64,000 nt of DNA from an uncultured Acidobacteriaceae bacterium (GCA_903842065.1 CAIMKZ010000106.1:310001-374000); one strand, 5' to 3'. Positions 37,812-47,500 are shown, counted from the first letter of the stretch. Program-made: numbers and translations. Notes: generated from the sequence alone by a model not told the origin.

Positions 37812-40685
37812 ATGTCTCGCGGAACACTCCAATTCGTAAATACCTGGGGCCTCCGCCTGACCGTGGCGCTCGCGGCCGTGCTGGCAGTCGCGGGAGTGCG
37901 TCATCTCCTGGTGACAATGTTGCACATCACGGTGCCGGGATTTGCACTCGCCTATTCCGCGATTCTCGCGGTAGCGGTCCTCGCCGACCTGCAAGCTGCG
38001 CTGATCACTGCGGCCTTCATCTTTGTATCAGCCACATGGTTCATCTTCTGGCCTTCGCTGGTGGCGGGAACGCCGCGAGTGGCCGTTCTGGTTCAGGTAG
38101 TGCTCTTTGTTGCCATGTCGATCTTCATCGTCCTGGTCGGCTATTTCTTCCGCCGCAACCAGAAGCACCTCACCGAGCAAGAAGTCCTCGCTGCCCACGG
38201 CGAGGCCGGTCACCGCTTTGCTGCCGCCATGGCCAGCATGACCAAGGCGGTCTTCATCGTCGATACCCAGGGCAATATCACACACTTCAACCCGGCCTTC
38301 GTCTCCTTCTACCGCTTCCAGTGCCAGGAAGAATGTTCTCGCAACTTGAATGCATTCCGTTCGCGTATCGAGATCCAGACACCTGACGGAGCACCGGTTC
38401 CTGTGTACGATCGTCCGGCGATGCTCGCGCTGCGCGGAGAATCCAATTCCGGACAGGTCTGCAATCTTCGCCGCATCGATACGGGAGAGGTGTGGAGCGG
38501 CGCTTTCAGCTATAGCCCCATTCGCGACGACGCCGGCGCAATCACCGGCGCGGTAGTTTCCGCCCGCGACATCACCGCCCAACTGGCCGTTGAGACCGCT
38601 CTGCTGGCCAGCGATCTGCGCTACCGCACCGCCTTTGAAACCAGCCAGGACGGCATTGCCATCTCCCGGATTTCAGATCAGATTTTTTTAGATGTAAACC
38701 CGGCTTTCGTTCGTCTCACCGGATGGGAACTCGATGAGATCATCGGCCACACCTCCCTCGAACTCAATCTCTTTCCCGATCTTGCCGAGCGTCAGTCGCT
38801 GCTCGATACCCTGGCTCGCGACGGTCAGTTCCGCGAGATCGAGGCTCACTTCCGGCGCAGGAACGGAGAGATCGTACGCGTTGCCTTCTCGGCCACGGTC
38901 ATGGATGTCAACGGCATCAGCTACGCACACGCCACGTTGCGCGACGTGACCGATCAACGCTCGGCCGAGCAGGCCCGCAACGCCAGCGAGGCCCGCTATC
39001 GCACCATCTTCCAAAGCAGCCTCGATGCCCTCGTCATCTTCAGGTCCAGCGACCGGGTCTACGTCGACGCCAGCCGGGCTTACTGCGACCTCACCGGGTG
39101 GAGCCGCGAAGAGCTCGTGGGCAAAAACCCGAAGGGCCTGCGCATCTGGAAAGATCCAAACACACTCGCTACCGCCGTTGACATGTTCAACAGCGGAAAA
39201 AGACTGGTCAACTTTCCCGCCGAGTTCGTAAAAAAGAGCGGCGAGTCCATCCATGTTCTCCTCTCCACTACCCCGATCGTGGTCGACAATGAACCCTGCA
39301 CACTGACCATCATCCGCGACGTCTCCGCCGTAAAGCAGGCCGAGAGCGAGATCCGTCAGCTCTCCTACTTTGACCCGCTCACCGGCCTGCCCAACCGCCG
39401 CCTGCTCGACGAGCGGCTGGCGCTGTGCATCGACGATCGCGACCGCGACCGCCACTACCTGGCCCTGCTCTGCATTGATCTCGACAACTTCCAGACCATC
39501 AACAACGCTCTCGGTCACTCGACCGGCGACGCCATCCTGCGCATCATCTCCCAGCGCCTGAACGATACCCTGCGCAGCGGCGATTTAGTGGCCCGCGCCG
39601 GCGGCGATAAGTTCCTCGTCCTGCTCTGCCGCCTCGACAACAACCGCGAGACCGCCGCCGCACAGGTCCGCGCCGTGACCCACAAGATCATGGAAGCGAT
39701 TCAGTCCCTCATCTCCATCGACGGCCACGAAACCATCTGTAACTGCAGCGTAGGCATCACGCTCGAAAACTCCCGCCCGGCGGCCAACACAGATTTGTTG
39801 CAGTGGGCCGACATCGCCATGCACCGGGCCAAGGAAGCCGGCAGAAACACCTTCCGCTTCTTCTCCCCGGACCACCAGGAGGCGGTAACCGAGCGCGCCT
39901 TTCTTGAGGAGGATCTCCGCCACGCCATCCACGACGAGCAGCTCACCCTGCTCTACCAGCCCCAGGTCGAGCGCGGCCAGATCATCGGCGTTGAGGCGCT
40001 GCTCCGCTGGCAGCATCCCCGCCTGGGCGTCATCCCGCCAGTCAAGTTCATCCCCCTTGCCGAGCAGACTCGCCTCATCCTCCCCCTGGACAACTGGGTG
40101 CTCCGCACTGCCTGCAACCAGCTCGCTAAGTGGTCGGCCGCCTTCCCCGGCTTGAACTTCTCCATCGCGGTCAATATCAGCGCGCTCGATCTCCGCCAGG
40201 AAGACTTTGTGCAGTCGGTGCTGGCCACAGTCCGGGACTCCGGCGCGGATCCCCGCCGCATCAAGCTCGAACTTACCGAGTCGATGCTGGCCGACAACAT
40301 TGAAGACACCGTCGCCAAGATGACCGCGCTCAAATTCGAGGGCATCACCTTCTCCCTCGATGACTTCGGCACCGGCTACTCCTCGCTCTCCTACCTCCGC
40401 AAGCTCCCCCTCAGCCAGCTCAAGATCGACCGCTCCTTCGTGCGCGACATCCTCACCGAGCCCGGCAGCACCGCCATCGCGCAAACCATCATCACGCTCA
40501 GCCACGCCCTCGGCGTGCCCGTCATCGCTGAAGGCGTTGAGACCACAGAGCAGCGCGCCTGCCTGGCCGGAATGGGATGTCATACCTACCAGGGATACCT
40601 CTACAGCCAGCCCATTCCCGCCGCCGAGTTCGAGAGCCTCCTCGGCGCCGGCGGCCACCTCCTGCCCTCCTCAAACCGCGTCTAA
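37812..40685 (+). CDS. Membrane PAS-GGDEF-EAL protein (c-di-GMP turnover)
   Basis: A 957-residue sensor. Residues about 10-115 hold three or four membrane helices resembling the KdpD-type DUF4118 module. Three PAS domains follow (about 135-250, 260-375, 390-500), each with the FxxNPAF- or ASRAY-type pattern. The GGDEF domain (about 510-670) has GGDKF in place of GGDEF. The EAL domain (about 690-940) is intact: [43 protein letters not shown] and EGVETTEQ. It is probably a c-di-GMP phosphodiesterase, with the degenerate cyclase domain perhaps binding GTP as a regulator. ATG at 37812. Confidence 0.9.
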   Translation: MSRGTLQFVNTWGLRLTVALAAVLAVAGVRHLLVTMLHITVPGFALAYSAILAVAVLADLQAALITAAFIFVSATWFIFWPSLVAGTPRVAVLVQVVLFVAMSIFIVLVGYFFRRNQKHLTEQEVLAAHGEAGHRFAAAMASMTKAVFIVDTQGNITHFNPAFVSFYRFQCQEECSRNLNAFRSRIEIQTPDGAPVPVYDRPAMLALRGESNSGQVCNLRRIDTGEVWSGAFSYSPIRDDAGAITGAVVSARDITAQLAVETALLASDLRYRTAFETSQDGIAISRISDQIFLDVNPAFVRLTGWELDEIIGHTSLELNLFPDLAERQSLLDTLARDGQFREIEAHFRRRNGEIVRVAFSATVMDVNGISYAHATLRDVTDQRSAEQARNASEARYRTIFQSSLDALVIFRSSDRVYVDASRAYCDLTGWSREELVGKNPKGLRIWKDPNTLATAVDMFNSGKRLVNFPAEFVKKSGESIHVLLSTTPIVVDNEPCTLTIIRDVSAVKQAESEIRQLSYFDPLTGLPNRRLLDERLALCIDDRDRDRHYLALLCIDLDNFQTINNALGHSTGDAILRIISQRLNDTLRSGDLVARAGGDKFLVLLCRLDNNRETAAAQVRAVTHKIMEAIQSLISIDGHETICNCSVGITLENSRPAANTDLLQWADIAMHRAKEAGRNTFRFFSPDHQEAVTERAFLEEDLRHAIHDEQLTLLYQPQVERGQIIGVEALLRWQHPRLGVIPPVKFIPLAEQTRLILPLDNWVLRTACNQLAKWSAAFPGLNFSIAVNISALDLRQEDFVQSVLATVRDSGADPRRIKLELTESMLADNIEDTVAKMTALKFEGITFSLDDFGTGYSSLSYLRKLPLSQLKIDRSFVRDILTEPGSTAIAQTIITLSHALGVPVIAEGVETTEQRACLAGMGCHTYQGYLYSQPIPAAEFESLLGAGGHLLPSSNRV

Positions 40686-40744
40686 CACCGGTTGCAATCG
40701 CATCCGGTTTGGTCGTGCACTCCCCCATGCCGTATCCTTCACCC

Positions 40745-41521
40745 ATGCAGGAACGTATTGAGAACCTTGTACGACTCCAGGCGCTGGAGCTGGATCGCGT
40801 CCGTCTCGACAAAGAGATGAGCGCTCTGCCCACAGAGATCGCCCGCGCCGATGCCGCCCTCAAGGCCGCTCAACAGCTTGCCTCTGCGGCCTCCGCCGCC
40901 CTCATCAAAGAGGACGCCTTGCGCGCCAAACTGGCAATCGAGATCGCCGCCCACCGCAAAAAGGTCGCGCGCTTTCGCGAACAGCTCGACAGCGTCACCA
41001 CTACTGAACAGGCCGCAGCCATCGAGCACGAACTCAAGTTCTCCGGCGCCGAAATAGACCGCCTGGACAACGAGGCCTTTGCCAGCCTCGAACGCACCGA
41101 AGCCGAAGACGCCAAACTCGCCCAGGCCAACGAAAAGGCGGCTCTCCTCGCCGCCTCGCTTGAGACCGTCCGCGCCTCCGTCGCCGCCAGCCGCCAGCAA
41201 CTCACGGCTCTACTCGCCGCACTCGCAGAGAGCCGTAACGAAATCCGCGCACACATCGAGCCCGAATTCCTCGACCACTTCGACCGCCTCCAGAAATCGC
41301 GCGGCTCTGGCATCGCCCGGGCTGAAAACCAGCAGTGCCCCGCCTGCCGCATGGGTGTGCGCCCTCAGGTGTGGAACCAGCTCCGCGAGGGCGAGCTGCT
41401 CAGTTGCGACAGTTGCAAGCGCCTCCTCTACTGGGACCCGGCAATGTCTGCTCCACCCAAAGACCCCGATCCCGCGCCCATCCCCGGCCAGGGCAGCTCC
41501 ATCCGCAAACCCGGCGCCTGA
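40745..41521 (+). CDS. Coiled-coil protein with C4 zinc ribbon (CT398-like)
   Basis: A 258-residue protein: a long coiled coil (about residues 2-180: [43 protein letters not shown]) followed by a zinc ribbon [13 protein letters not shown]...[13 protein letters not shown] with four Cys. This matches the C4-type zinc-ribbon family conserved in many bacteria, of uncertain function, possibly RNA- or membrane-associated. The frame is open from 40577, but homology starts at the ATG at 40745; an in-frame ATG at 40727 is also possible. Confidence 0.88.
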   Translation: MQERIENLVRLQALELDRVRLDKEMSALPTEIARADAALKAAQQLASAASAALIKEDALRAKLAIEIAAHRKKVARFREQLDSVTTTEQAAAIEHELKFSGAEIDRLDNEAFASLERTEAEDAKLAQANEKAALLAASLETVRASVAASRQQLTALLAALAESRNEIRAHIEPEFLDHFDRLQKSRGSGIARAENQQCPACRMGVRPQVWNQLREGELLSCDSCKRLLYWDPAMSAPPKDPDPAPIPGQGSSIRKPGA

Positions 41522-41572
41522 TCTTCTCGAACCAACCACTGTATCCATTCCCCGCTACAGGACACATAACCC

Positions 41573-42118
41573 ATGGAAGCCCACGAAGCCCACGAACTTC
41601 AGGAGCACGCCGAACACGGCGCGCACGAGTCCGCTCTGCGTCCAGTCGCCTTCACCATGAGCGTGCTCGCCGTGCTCGTCGCCGTCACCACCGTGCTCGG
41701 CCACCGCACCCACACCCAGGCCGTCATCACCCAGAACAAGGTCACCGACCAGTGGAACTTCTATCAGGCCCACAAGATCCGCTCTAACGACACCGAGCTC
41801 ATCTCCGACCTGCTCAGCATCGTAAGCACCTCAAATGCCGAGAAGGCCGCAAAGCTCGAAAAGTCCTACGCCGACCACCAGGCCAAGTGGACCGGTGAGC
41901 TGAAGGAAGAGCAGGAGCAGGCCGAAGCCCTCGAGAAGCAAGTCGAAGCCGCCGAGCAGCGCGCCAACCGTTTCGACCTCGGCGAGGCGCTCCTTGAGAT
42001 CGCCCTCGTCATCACCTCCGTCACGCTGCTCACCCGCAAGCGCGCCTACTGGTTCCTCGGCCTCGGCTTCGGCGTCCTCGGAATCGTCTCGACGGTTCTG
42101 GGCTTGCTGCTCAAATAG
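41573..42118 (+). CDS. DUF4337 family membrane protein
   Basis: A 181-residue protein with a His/Glu-rich N-terminus (EAHEAHELQEHAEHGAHE), a first membrane helix (about 25-42), a soluble coiled-coil segment (about 80-135) and two C-terminal hydrophobic helices (about 137-155 and 160-180). The KVTDQWNFYQAHKIRSN segment is the DUF4337 signature. Function unknown. It lies 52 bases after the zinc-ribbon gene and 41 bases before pepA. Confidence 0.85.
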   Translation: MEAHEAHELQEHAEHGAHESALRPVAFTMSVLAVLVAVTTVLGHRTHTQAVITQNKVTDQWNFYQAHKIRSNDTELISDLLSIVSTSNAEKAAKLEKSYADHQAKWTGELKEEQEQAEALEKQVEAAEQRANRFDLGEALLEIALVITSVTLLTRKRAYWFLGLGFGVLGIVSTVLGLLLK

Positions 42119-42158
42119 CCCTCGCCCCGCCCCGGCGCAAAAATGAAACAATAGCCTC

Positions 42159-43682
42159 ATGCGGACCGAACTCACTTTTGCGCCCCTTGCCACCATCGAC
42201 ACCGAACTCCTCGCCGTATTCGCCGCCGACACGCAGACCGAAAAAGGCCCCGGCGTAAAGCCAGCCCCCGCGCTGCTCTCCGCCGACGAAGCCGTCCTCG
42301 CCGCCGCCCAGTCCGTTCTCGCAACCGGCGAGTTCAAGGCCGCCGCCAACGAGATCGTGCTCCTGCACGCCCCCGCCGGCCTCAGCGCCAAGCGCCTGCT
42401 TATCGTCGGCCTCGGCAAACAATCCAAAGCCACCATCCACGAACTCCGCAAGGCCTCCGGCGCAGCCGTCCGCTACCTCAAGCCCCGCGGCATCCGCGAG
42501 TTGGTATTAGCAATCCCCTCCTCCGAAAGTCTGCCTCCCGCAGGGAGCATACGAGCCGCACTCGAAGGCGCGCAGGTCGGCGACTTCGATCCCGACACCT
42601 ACAAATCCGATCGCAAAGACCAGAGCATTCAAACGCTCACCATCGCCGCGCCCGCCGACGCCGACCAGACCGAGGCCCGCACCGCCTATCGCGAGGGCGT
42701 CATCGTCGGCGACTGCCAGAACTTCGCCCGCGCCCTCATCAACGAGCCCGGCAACGTCCTCACCCCCACCGAGCTTGGACGCCGCGCCGCCGCCATGGCC
42801 GCCGATCTCGGCCTCAAGTGCGAGGTCTACTCCACAGAAAAACTCGTCGAACTAAAAATGGGAGCATTCCTCGGAGTCGCGCAGGGATCGGCCGAACCAC
42901 CCGCGCTTATCGTCGTCCGCTACGAGCCGGAAGGCGTAACTGAAGGTCCGATCCTCGGCCTCGTCGGCAAGGGCATCACCTTTGACTCGGGCGGCATCTC
43001 CCTCAAGCCCGGCGACGGCATGGAGAAGATGAAGTACGACATGGCCGGCGGCGCATCCATGCTCGCCGCCATCCGCGCACTCGCGCTCTTGCAGGTGCCG
43101 GTCCGCGCCATCGCCGTCATCACCGCTACTGAAAACATGCCGGACGGCAGAGCCCAGAAGCCCGGTGACGTGCGCACCGCCATGCCCATGGGCGAAGACA
43201 AGCCCGGCAAGACCATCGAGATCATCAACACCGACGCCGAAGGCCGCCTCGTCCTCGCCGACGGCCTCGTTTACGCACGCAGTCTCGGCGCAACACATCT
43301 GATCGACGCCGCCACACTCACCGGCGCATGCATGGTCGCACTCGGCATGGTCAACGCCGGCCTCTTCTCGAATGATGACGAGACCTGCGCCAAGTTCCAG
43401 CGCGCACTTGAAGTCAGCGGCGAAAAGTTCTGGCGTCTCCCTCTCGGCGACGAGTACATGGACATGATCAAGAGCGACATCGGCGACATCAAGAATACCG
43501 GCGGCCGATACGGCGGAGCCTCCACCGCAGCCGAGTTCCTACACGTCTTCGCAGAAGACACGCCATGGATCCACCTCGACATCGCCGGAGTAGCCTGGGT
43601 AGAAACCGCTCAGCCCTGGATCGCCAAAGGCCCCGCCGGAATCACCGTCCGCTCCATCATCGAGTGGGCAAGACAGTTCTAG
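42159..43682 (+). CDS. pepA: Leucyl aminopeptidase (M17)
   Basis: Cytosolic hexameric M17 aminopeptidase with two metal ions. The 507-residue protein has an N-terminal macro-like domain and the catalytic domain with LVGKGITFDSGGISLKPGDGMEKMKYDMAGGA (Lys and Asp ligands), MPDGRAQKPGDV, and the family signature NTDAEGRLVLADGL at about residues 358-371. C-terminal segments GDEYMDMIKSDIGDIKNTGGRYGGAS and WIHLDIAGVAW are conserved. PepA can also act as an accessory protein in site-specific recombination, but nothing here points to that. ATG at 42159. Confidence 0.96.
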   Translation: MRTELTFAPLATIDTELLAVFAADTQTEKGPGVKPAPALLSADEAVLAAAQSVLATGEFKAAANEIVLLHAPAGLSAKRLLIVGLGKQSKATIHELRKASGAAVRYLKPRGIRELVLAIPSSESLPPAGSIRAALEGAQVGDFDPDTYKSDRKDQSIQTLTIAAPADADQTEARTAYREGVIVGDCQNFARALINEPGNVLTPTELGRRAAAMAADLGLKCEVYSTEKLVELKMGAFLGVAQGSAEPPALIVVRYEPEGVTEGPILGLVGKGITFDSGGISLKPGDGMEKMKYDMAGGASMLAAIRALALLQVPVRAIAVITATENMPDGRAQKPGDVRTAMPMGEDKPGKTIEIINTDAEGRLVLADGLVYARSLGATHLIDAATLTGACMVALGMVNAGLFSNDDETCAKFQRALEVSGEKFWRLPLGDEYMDMIKSDIGDIKNTGGRYGGASTAAEFLHVFAEDTPWIHLDIAGVAWVETAQPWIAKGPAGITVRSIIEWARQF

Positions 43683-43716
43683 CTTGGTGTCTTCAAAGAT
43701 CGCATCCACAACCCAT

Positions 43717-43777
43717 GTCATCCTGAGCACAGTTTGGCCGCATCGCGGCCAAACGCAGTCGAAGGATCTGCGGTTGT
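43717..43777 (+). repeat. Dispersed repeat copy B with internal hairpin
   Basis: Contains CGAAGGATCTGCGGTTG (43760-43776), the reverse complement of the string at 6623-6639. It also contains a perfect hairpin TTTGGCCGC (43733-43741) / GCGGCCAAA (43745-43753). It lies between convergent pepA and the MFS gene. Confidence 0.6.
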
Positions 43778-43874
43778 CTTTGAACGAGCTTATGAAGCGC
43801 ACAATCTTTAGCTCGTACATCAAACCCCGGCGGGGCCGCGTCCGACACATCCAAACCATCGCGGCCTAGCACTT

Positions 43875-45233
43875 CTACGCCGCTGCAATCTGCCGCGCAA
43901 AGTTATATTTTTCCTGAATCATCGTGATGCACACGGCGCTGATCAGCACCGGGCTGGCCAGGCAGATCAGCGTCACCTGGTACGGCAGGTTCGCCGCCAG
44001 CAGCACGCCGATGACGATCGGACCGGTCAGTGCGCCGATGCGGCTCAGCCCAAACGACACCGAGGCAGCCGTCGAACGTATCGACGGCGGATAGTACGGA
44101 GACAGGTAGCTGTTCAGCAAGTTCTGCGCGCCATACAGGCCCAACCCGGCCAGGCACACCAGCGGCATCAAGAACGCATAGCGGCCCGTAAAGCCTATCA
44201 GCGTAATGCATATAAACGATGTCACAAAGAAGAGCACCAGCGCCGGCTTGAAGCCCAGCTTGTCTGCAACTGCGCCGGCGATAAAGCTCCCCGAGAGCGT
44301 CGTCGTCGCCATCGCCAGCATGAAGGTCAACCCCGTGGCCAGCGCGTAGCCGTGGCCCATAATCAGCTTCGGCAGCCAGATCGCGAAGCCGAACAGACCG
44401 TAGCTGTTCATGAACGCGACCACCCAGAACAGCACCGTGCTCTTGGCGCGGCCTTCGGTAAAGATCTCCACAATCGGCGCCTTGCCGCCGCCCTGTTCAA
44501 TCTCCAGTTCACAATCCTCAGGAACCACGTCCTGCGGCCGAACCTTGCGCAGCAGCGCGCGCAACTTTTCAAATTGCGCGGTGCGCATCAGCCGCACCGG
44601 CGACTCCGGCAGCATCGTCATCAACAGCGGCAGCCCCAGCACCGTCAGCGAGCCAAACACATACACCGAGCGCCAGCTATAGTGCATGTACAGATAGAGG
44701 CCCGCCAGCGCGGCCGTAACAGAGCCCAGACTCAGTCCGCCCTGCACCGTTGAAACAATCTTGCCGCGGCCCTTGCGCGGCGTAAACTCGGTACACAACG
44801 CGGTCGAGATCGGCTGCGAACCGCCCACGCCGATTCCGGTAATAAACCGCCAGATGGCAAACTCCATCGCGCTGTGCGACTGGCCCACCATGAACATGCC
44901 CACGCTGAACACCGCGACAAAAAATACCAGCGATCGTTTTCTGCCCAGCCTGTCTGTCAGCGTGCCCAGAAACAGAGCGCCAATCAACGAGCCCACCAGC
45001 ATGTAACTGGCAATCGCCCCGGCAAAGATCGGGCTGATGCCAAAGTCCTTCATGATCAGCGGAATCGATCCGGAATACACATACAGGTCGTATCCGTCGA
45101 AGGCGTTGATCAACACAAAGAGCACGAAGATTCTCCAGTGAAAGCCCGTCAGGCTGGCGCCATCCAGCCAGCGATTGATGTTGATCGAAATGCTCCCCGG
45201 CTTTACAACTTCCGCGCCGCCCTCTGCCGACAT
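43875..45233 (-). CDS. MFS transporter (aromatic acid:H+ symporter-like)
   Basis: A 452-residue major facilitator protein with 12 predicted helices. The cytoplasmic loop motif GTLTDRLGRKRSL between helices 2 and 3 and RFITGIGVGGSQP in helix 4 match the AAHS-type family, as does NAFDGYDLYVYSGSIPLIMKDF in helix 1 with the acidic residue (D of DGYD). Relatives carry benzoate, protocatechuate and other organic acids; the substrate here is unknown. The ATG at 45233 has GAGGAGAAAG upstream and is preferred over a TTG at 45317. Confidence 0.85.
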   Translation of the reverse strand: MSAEGGAEVVKPGSISININRWLDGASLTGFHWRIFVLFVLINAFDGYDLYVYSGSIPLIMKDFGISPIFAGAIASYMLVGSLIGALFLGTLTDRLGRKRSLVFFVAVFSVGMFMVGQSHSAMEFAIWRFITGIGVGGSQPISTALCTEFTPRKGRGKIVSTVQGGLSLGSVTAALAGLYLYMHYSWRSVYVFGSLTVLGLPLLMTMLPESPVRLMRTAQFEKLRALLRKVRPQDVVPEDCELEIEQGGGKAPIVEIFTEGRAKSTVLFWVVAFMNSYGLFGFAIWLPKLIMGHGYALATGLTFMLAMATTTLSGSFIAGAVADKLGFKPALVLFFVTSFICITLIGFTGRYAFLMPLVCLAGLGLYGAQNLLNSYLSPYYPPSIRSTAASVSFGLSRIGALTGPIVIGVLLAANLPYQVTLICLASPVLISAVCITMIQEKYNFARQIAAA

Positions 45234-45531
45234 CACTTTCTCCTCACCGCTCGCGCCTTCGCCTCGCCTGCTCTTCTGCCCCGCTTCTTCACCGGGCAAG
45301 TTGGCTGTAGATGACAAAACATAATTCCATCGCCGAACCGGCTGATGGGCGGCTTCGAGTTGAGGCTATCATTTGGCCGTTCCTGGTTGCAGTTATCTGC
45401 ACACAGCTTGAGGCAGCATGTCTCTTCGTCCGAGTCGGACGACTACGACTGCTGGCTGCCCCAGGTGCCTCGCCTTTGGGCACCTGGGAAAGATCGACTC
45501 TCAACCCGCCCTCCAGACACCCTATTGCCAG

Positions 45532-45552
45532 GTGTAGCCAAAATGGCTACAC
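45532..45552. promoter_or_regulatory. Inverted-repeat operator before the PIN toxin-antitoxin pair
   Basis: Perfect 8-bp inverted repeat GTGTAGCC / GGCTACAC with an AAAAT spacer, 19 bases upstream of the antitoxin ATG. Its position suits autorepression by the antitoxin. Confidence 0.65.
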
Positions 45553-45571
45553 TGATCTTCTGGAGGCTGCC

Positions 45572-45895
45572 ATGCGTCAGGTTTCTTTGCGCGAGTTCCG
45601 CACGCGGGGAGTGAAGGCTCTTGAAAAGGTTCCGCCGGGCGAGACCATTCTGCTCGCCGGGCAGCAGGGGCCTGCGTATTTTCTGGTGCCGGCGCATGGT
45701 GATCTTACGGCACAGAGTCGCGATCTAATGCTGGCAAATGCCCGCGCCGCCATGCGCGAACAGTGGCGCATGATTGCCGAATCGGGGCTGCCCGAGATCA
45801 CCCATGAGGAGATCGACGCGGAGATTGCCGCAGTGAGAGCCGAGAGGGACGCGCGGCAGAAGGGCCAGCGTAGCCCCAAGAGACGGATCGCCTGA
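45572..45895 (+). CDS. Antitoxin of a PIN-type toxin-antitoxin pair
   Basis: A 107-residue protein starting MRQVSLREFRTRGVKALEKVPPGETILLAGQQGPAYFLVP, a Phd/YefM-like beginning in which the N-terminal half binds DNA and the C-terminal helical, charged half (EITHEEIDAEIAAVRAERDAR) would cover the toxin. The ATG at 45572 has GGAGG upstream; the frame open further back is not supported. The stop overlaps the toxin ATG by one base, so translation is coupled. Confidence 0.8.
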   Translation: MRQVSLREFRTRGVKALEKVPPGETILLAGQQGPAYFLVPAHGDLTAQSRDLMLANARAAMREQWRMIAESGLPEITHEEIDAEIAAVRAERDARQKGQRSPKRRIA

Positions 45896-46305
45896 TGCGT
45901 CTGGTGGTCGTCGATACGAATGTCGTTATATCTGCGGGCATCAACCCCGCTGGAGCGCCTGCGCGGCTTATCCACAACTATGTCCTGGGCGGGGAGGTAC
46001 AGGTAGCCATCTGCCCTTGCATTGCAGGCGAATACCGCGAGGTTGCGCGACGCGAGAAACTCGCCCGCTACGGTTTCCCGCCCAGTTGGCTTGAGCTCCT
46101 CATTGCAATCAGCTTCGAACTGCGCGACCCTCCCGACTGGCCATACGAACTCCCCGACCCGAAAGACGAGGCCTTTCTATCGCTGGCTCATGCCTCAGGC
46201 GCGTGGCTCGTCACCGGCAACCTCAAGCACTTCCCCCGCAGCGCGCGGCGGGCCGTGACGGTGATCTCTCCGGCGGAGTATCTGGAGCGGCTGGGGGCTG
46301 TGTAG
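45895..46305 (+). CDS. PIN-domain toxin (COG1569-type)
   Basis: A 136-residue PIN-family ribonuclease-like toxin: VVVDTNVVISAGINPAGAPARLIHNYVLGG at the N-terminus with the first Asp, PCIAGEYREVARREKL with the conserved Glu, then DPKDEAFLSLAHASGAWLVTGNLKHFP with the distal Asp/Asn cluster. This is the 'PIN family, putative toxin component' group rather than classical VapC. ATG at 45895 overlaps the antitoxin stop. Expected activity is RNA cleavage. Confidence 0.88.
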   Translation: MRLVVVDTNVVISAGINPAGAPARLIHNYVLGGEVQVAICPCIAGEYREVARREKLARYGFPPSWLELLIAISFELRDPPDWPYELPDPKDEAFLSLAHASGAWLVTGNLKHFPRSARRAVTVISPAEYLERLGAV

Positions 46306-46324
46306 GAATTGCGTGAGATTCGTG

Positions 46325-46460
46325 CCGTCCCTACAGGACGGCGAGGATTTGTGGCGGCCTATACCCCGGGTTGCACCCGGGGCTAAGTTCGATGCTCCCC
46401 TCCGGGGAGCGGAGTGGTGGCGGGTTGAGGGTTAGTGGTTCCCGCCCTAGCAAGCTAGGA
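46325..46460. repeat. Cluster of four short hairpins
   Basis: In order: GCCGTCC/GGACGGC, CCCCGGGT/ACCCGGGG, GCTCCCC/GGGGAGC and CCTAGC/GCTAGG, each with a loop of 2-5 bases. They resemble intergenic hairpins at 22671-22727. A REP-type or terminator-cluster role is possible. Confidence 0.65.
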
Positions 46461-46555
46461 CGGAGCACCCTCGGTGGTGGTGGAACTGGCTTAGAAAACG
46501 GTTGGCTGGGCCACCCGCCTTCCAGCGATGCCGCGTAGGATGCGGAAAAAACAAA

Positions 46556-46625
46556 ACGCTTTCAACTCGATACCAGTAAGCCCTTGCGAGGAAACTGACA
46601 TCGATGTGAAAGCGTGCAAGGGCTT
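46556..46625 (+). ncRNA. Possible H-type pseudoknot (interleaved inverted repeats)
   Basis: Arm A 46556-46571 pairs with A' 46600-46615 (14 of 16). Arm B AAGCCCTTGC (46578-46587) lies inside that loop and pairs perfectly with B' GCAAGGGCTT (46616-46625), which directly abuts A'. The order A-B-A'-B' is that of a pseudoknot or of two mutually exclusive structures. An RNA role is inference from geometry only. Confidence 0.4.
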
Positions 46626-46711
46626 TCTGCTATGGAATTGCTTTCATTATGAAGTTTCCAAAATCGCCGTCAAGCGAATCTGGGGATAACTTGGCTGGTA
46701 TACTTTTAGCC

Positions 46712-46909
46712 ATGCTTGAGAATACTGACATCTATCAATTCACAGCCGAATGTCCGAAGTGCAAAGAATTGCGCGGCGTATCCTGTAACCGGTCACAAGC
46801 CAGGACGGGTGAGCCGATTGAGGTTTACGCAATTCACTGCGATCACACATGGAAGCTCACACCCGAAGACAGCAAAAAGCTGAGAGAAAATTCTGATCTC
46901 CTCCACTAA
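46712..46909 (+). CDS. Small Cys-containing hypothetical protein
   Basis: A 65-residue product, MLENTDIYQFTAECPKCKEL then VSCNRS and IHCDHTWKL, with a CxxC pair and two further Cys plus His that could bind zinc. AT content is higher than in the neighbours, suggesting a transferred gene. The ATG at 46712 is preferred; the frame is open to 46649. The ribosome binding site is weak. It lies downstream of the pseudoknot-like repeat. Confidence 0.45.
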   Translation: MLENTDIYQFTAECPKCKELRGVSCNRSQARTGEPIEVYAIHCDHTWKLTPEDSKKLRENSDLLH

Positions 46910-46936
46910 ATGAAATTTGCTGGCCTGGGGAGAATC

Positions 46937-47461
46937 CTAGTCGCCCTTTTGCTGAATGGCGGGCGATACAACTTCGCAGTGGCCATACCGTGCGACTTGT
47001 GATTTCAGGGTATGGTCCGCATTCAATATTTCAAGCGATCTTTTATAGCGTAAGGTCTGCCACGAAATTTCCAATCGCATTCGGACGGGAACTTTGCCGG
47101 ACATAAGGCCAATTTCCCCCACCCATGAACTTTGGTCCTTCGTGTAAGTATCCTCTTCGCCGAGTGGAACTCCATTGTCATATTGGCGAACTGTGAGAAA
47201 CCCTTTATCTAGAGCAGCTTTTTCTTTTTGTGAAAGCTTGGCATACCCTCCGGCACCGATTAGAAAATCTCTGAGGGCATCACTTTTTCCAAAGATGAAA
47301 AATGTCTTGAGGGCTGGATCATCGTCAAAGCACACATGTCCATCGGCCATACGATCCAAACCGCCTGCCTGGTAAAGCTCATCGTAATAATTCCGCGCTG
47401 TCTGGGAAAAGGCTGTCCCAGTGAGGAATAGCACTAAGGCGATAGATAGCCAGAGTTTCAT
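46937..47461 (-). CDS. Exported hypothetical protein
   Basis: A 174-residue protein with a Sec signal peptide (residues 1-19, MKLWLSIALVLFLTGTAFS). The mature part has ADGHVCFDDDPALKTFFIFGKSDALRDFLIG and a beta-rich C-terminal half (VRMRLEISWQTLRYKRSLEIL). No family was recognised. Base composition is AT-richer than flanking genes, like the preceding small gene, so both may be recent arrivals. ATG at 47461 starts the signal peptide. Confidence 0.65.
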   Translation of the reverse strand: MKLWLSIALVLFLTGTAFSQTARNYYDELYQAGGLDRMADGHVCFDDDPALKTFFIFGKSDALRDFLIGAGGYAKLSQKEKAALDKGFLTVRQYDNGVPLGEEDTYTKDQSSWVGEIGLMSGKVPVRMRLEISWQTLRYKRSLEILNADHTLKSQVARYGHCEVVSPAIQQKGD

Positions 47462-47500
47462 GAACAAGAGTGTACCGCTTTCATTTACCGAACGACTCGG

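Larger units (their letters stand above)
46306..46711. other. Repeat-rich intergenic stretch after the PIN toxin gene
   Basis: Contains a cluster of four short GC-rich hairpins (46325-46460) followed by an interleaved inverted-repeat structure (46556-46625). No gene is supported in it; the short gene that follows starts at 46712. Confidence 0.6.
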
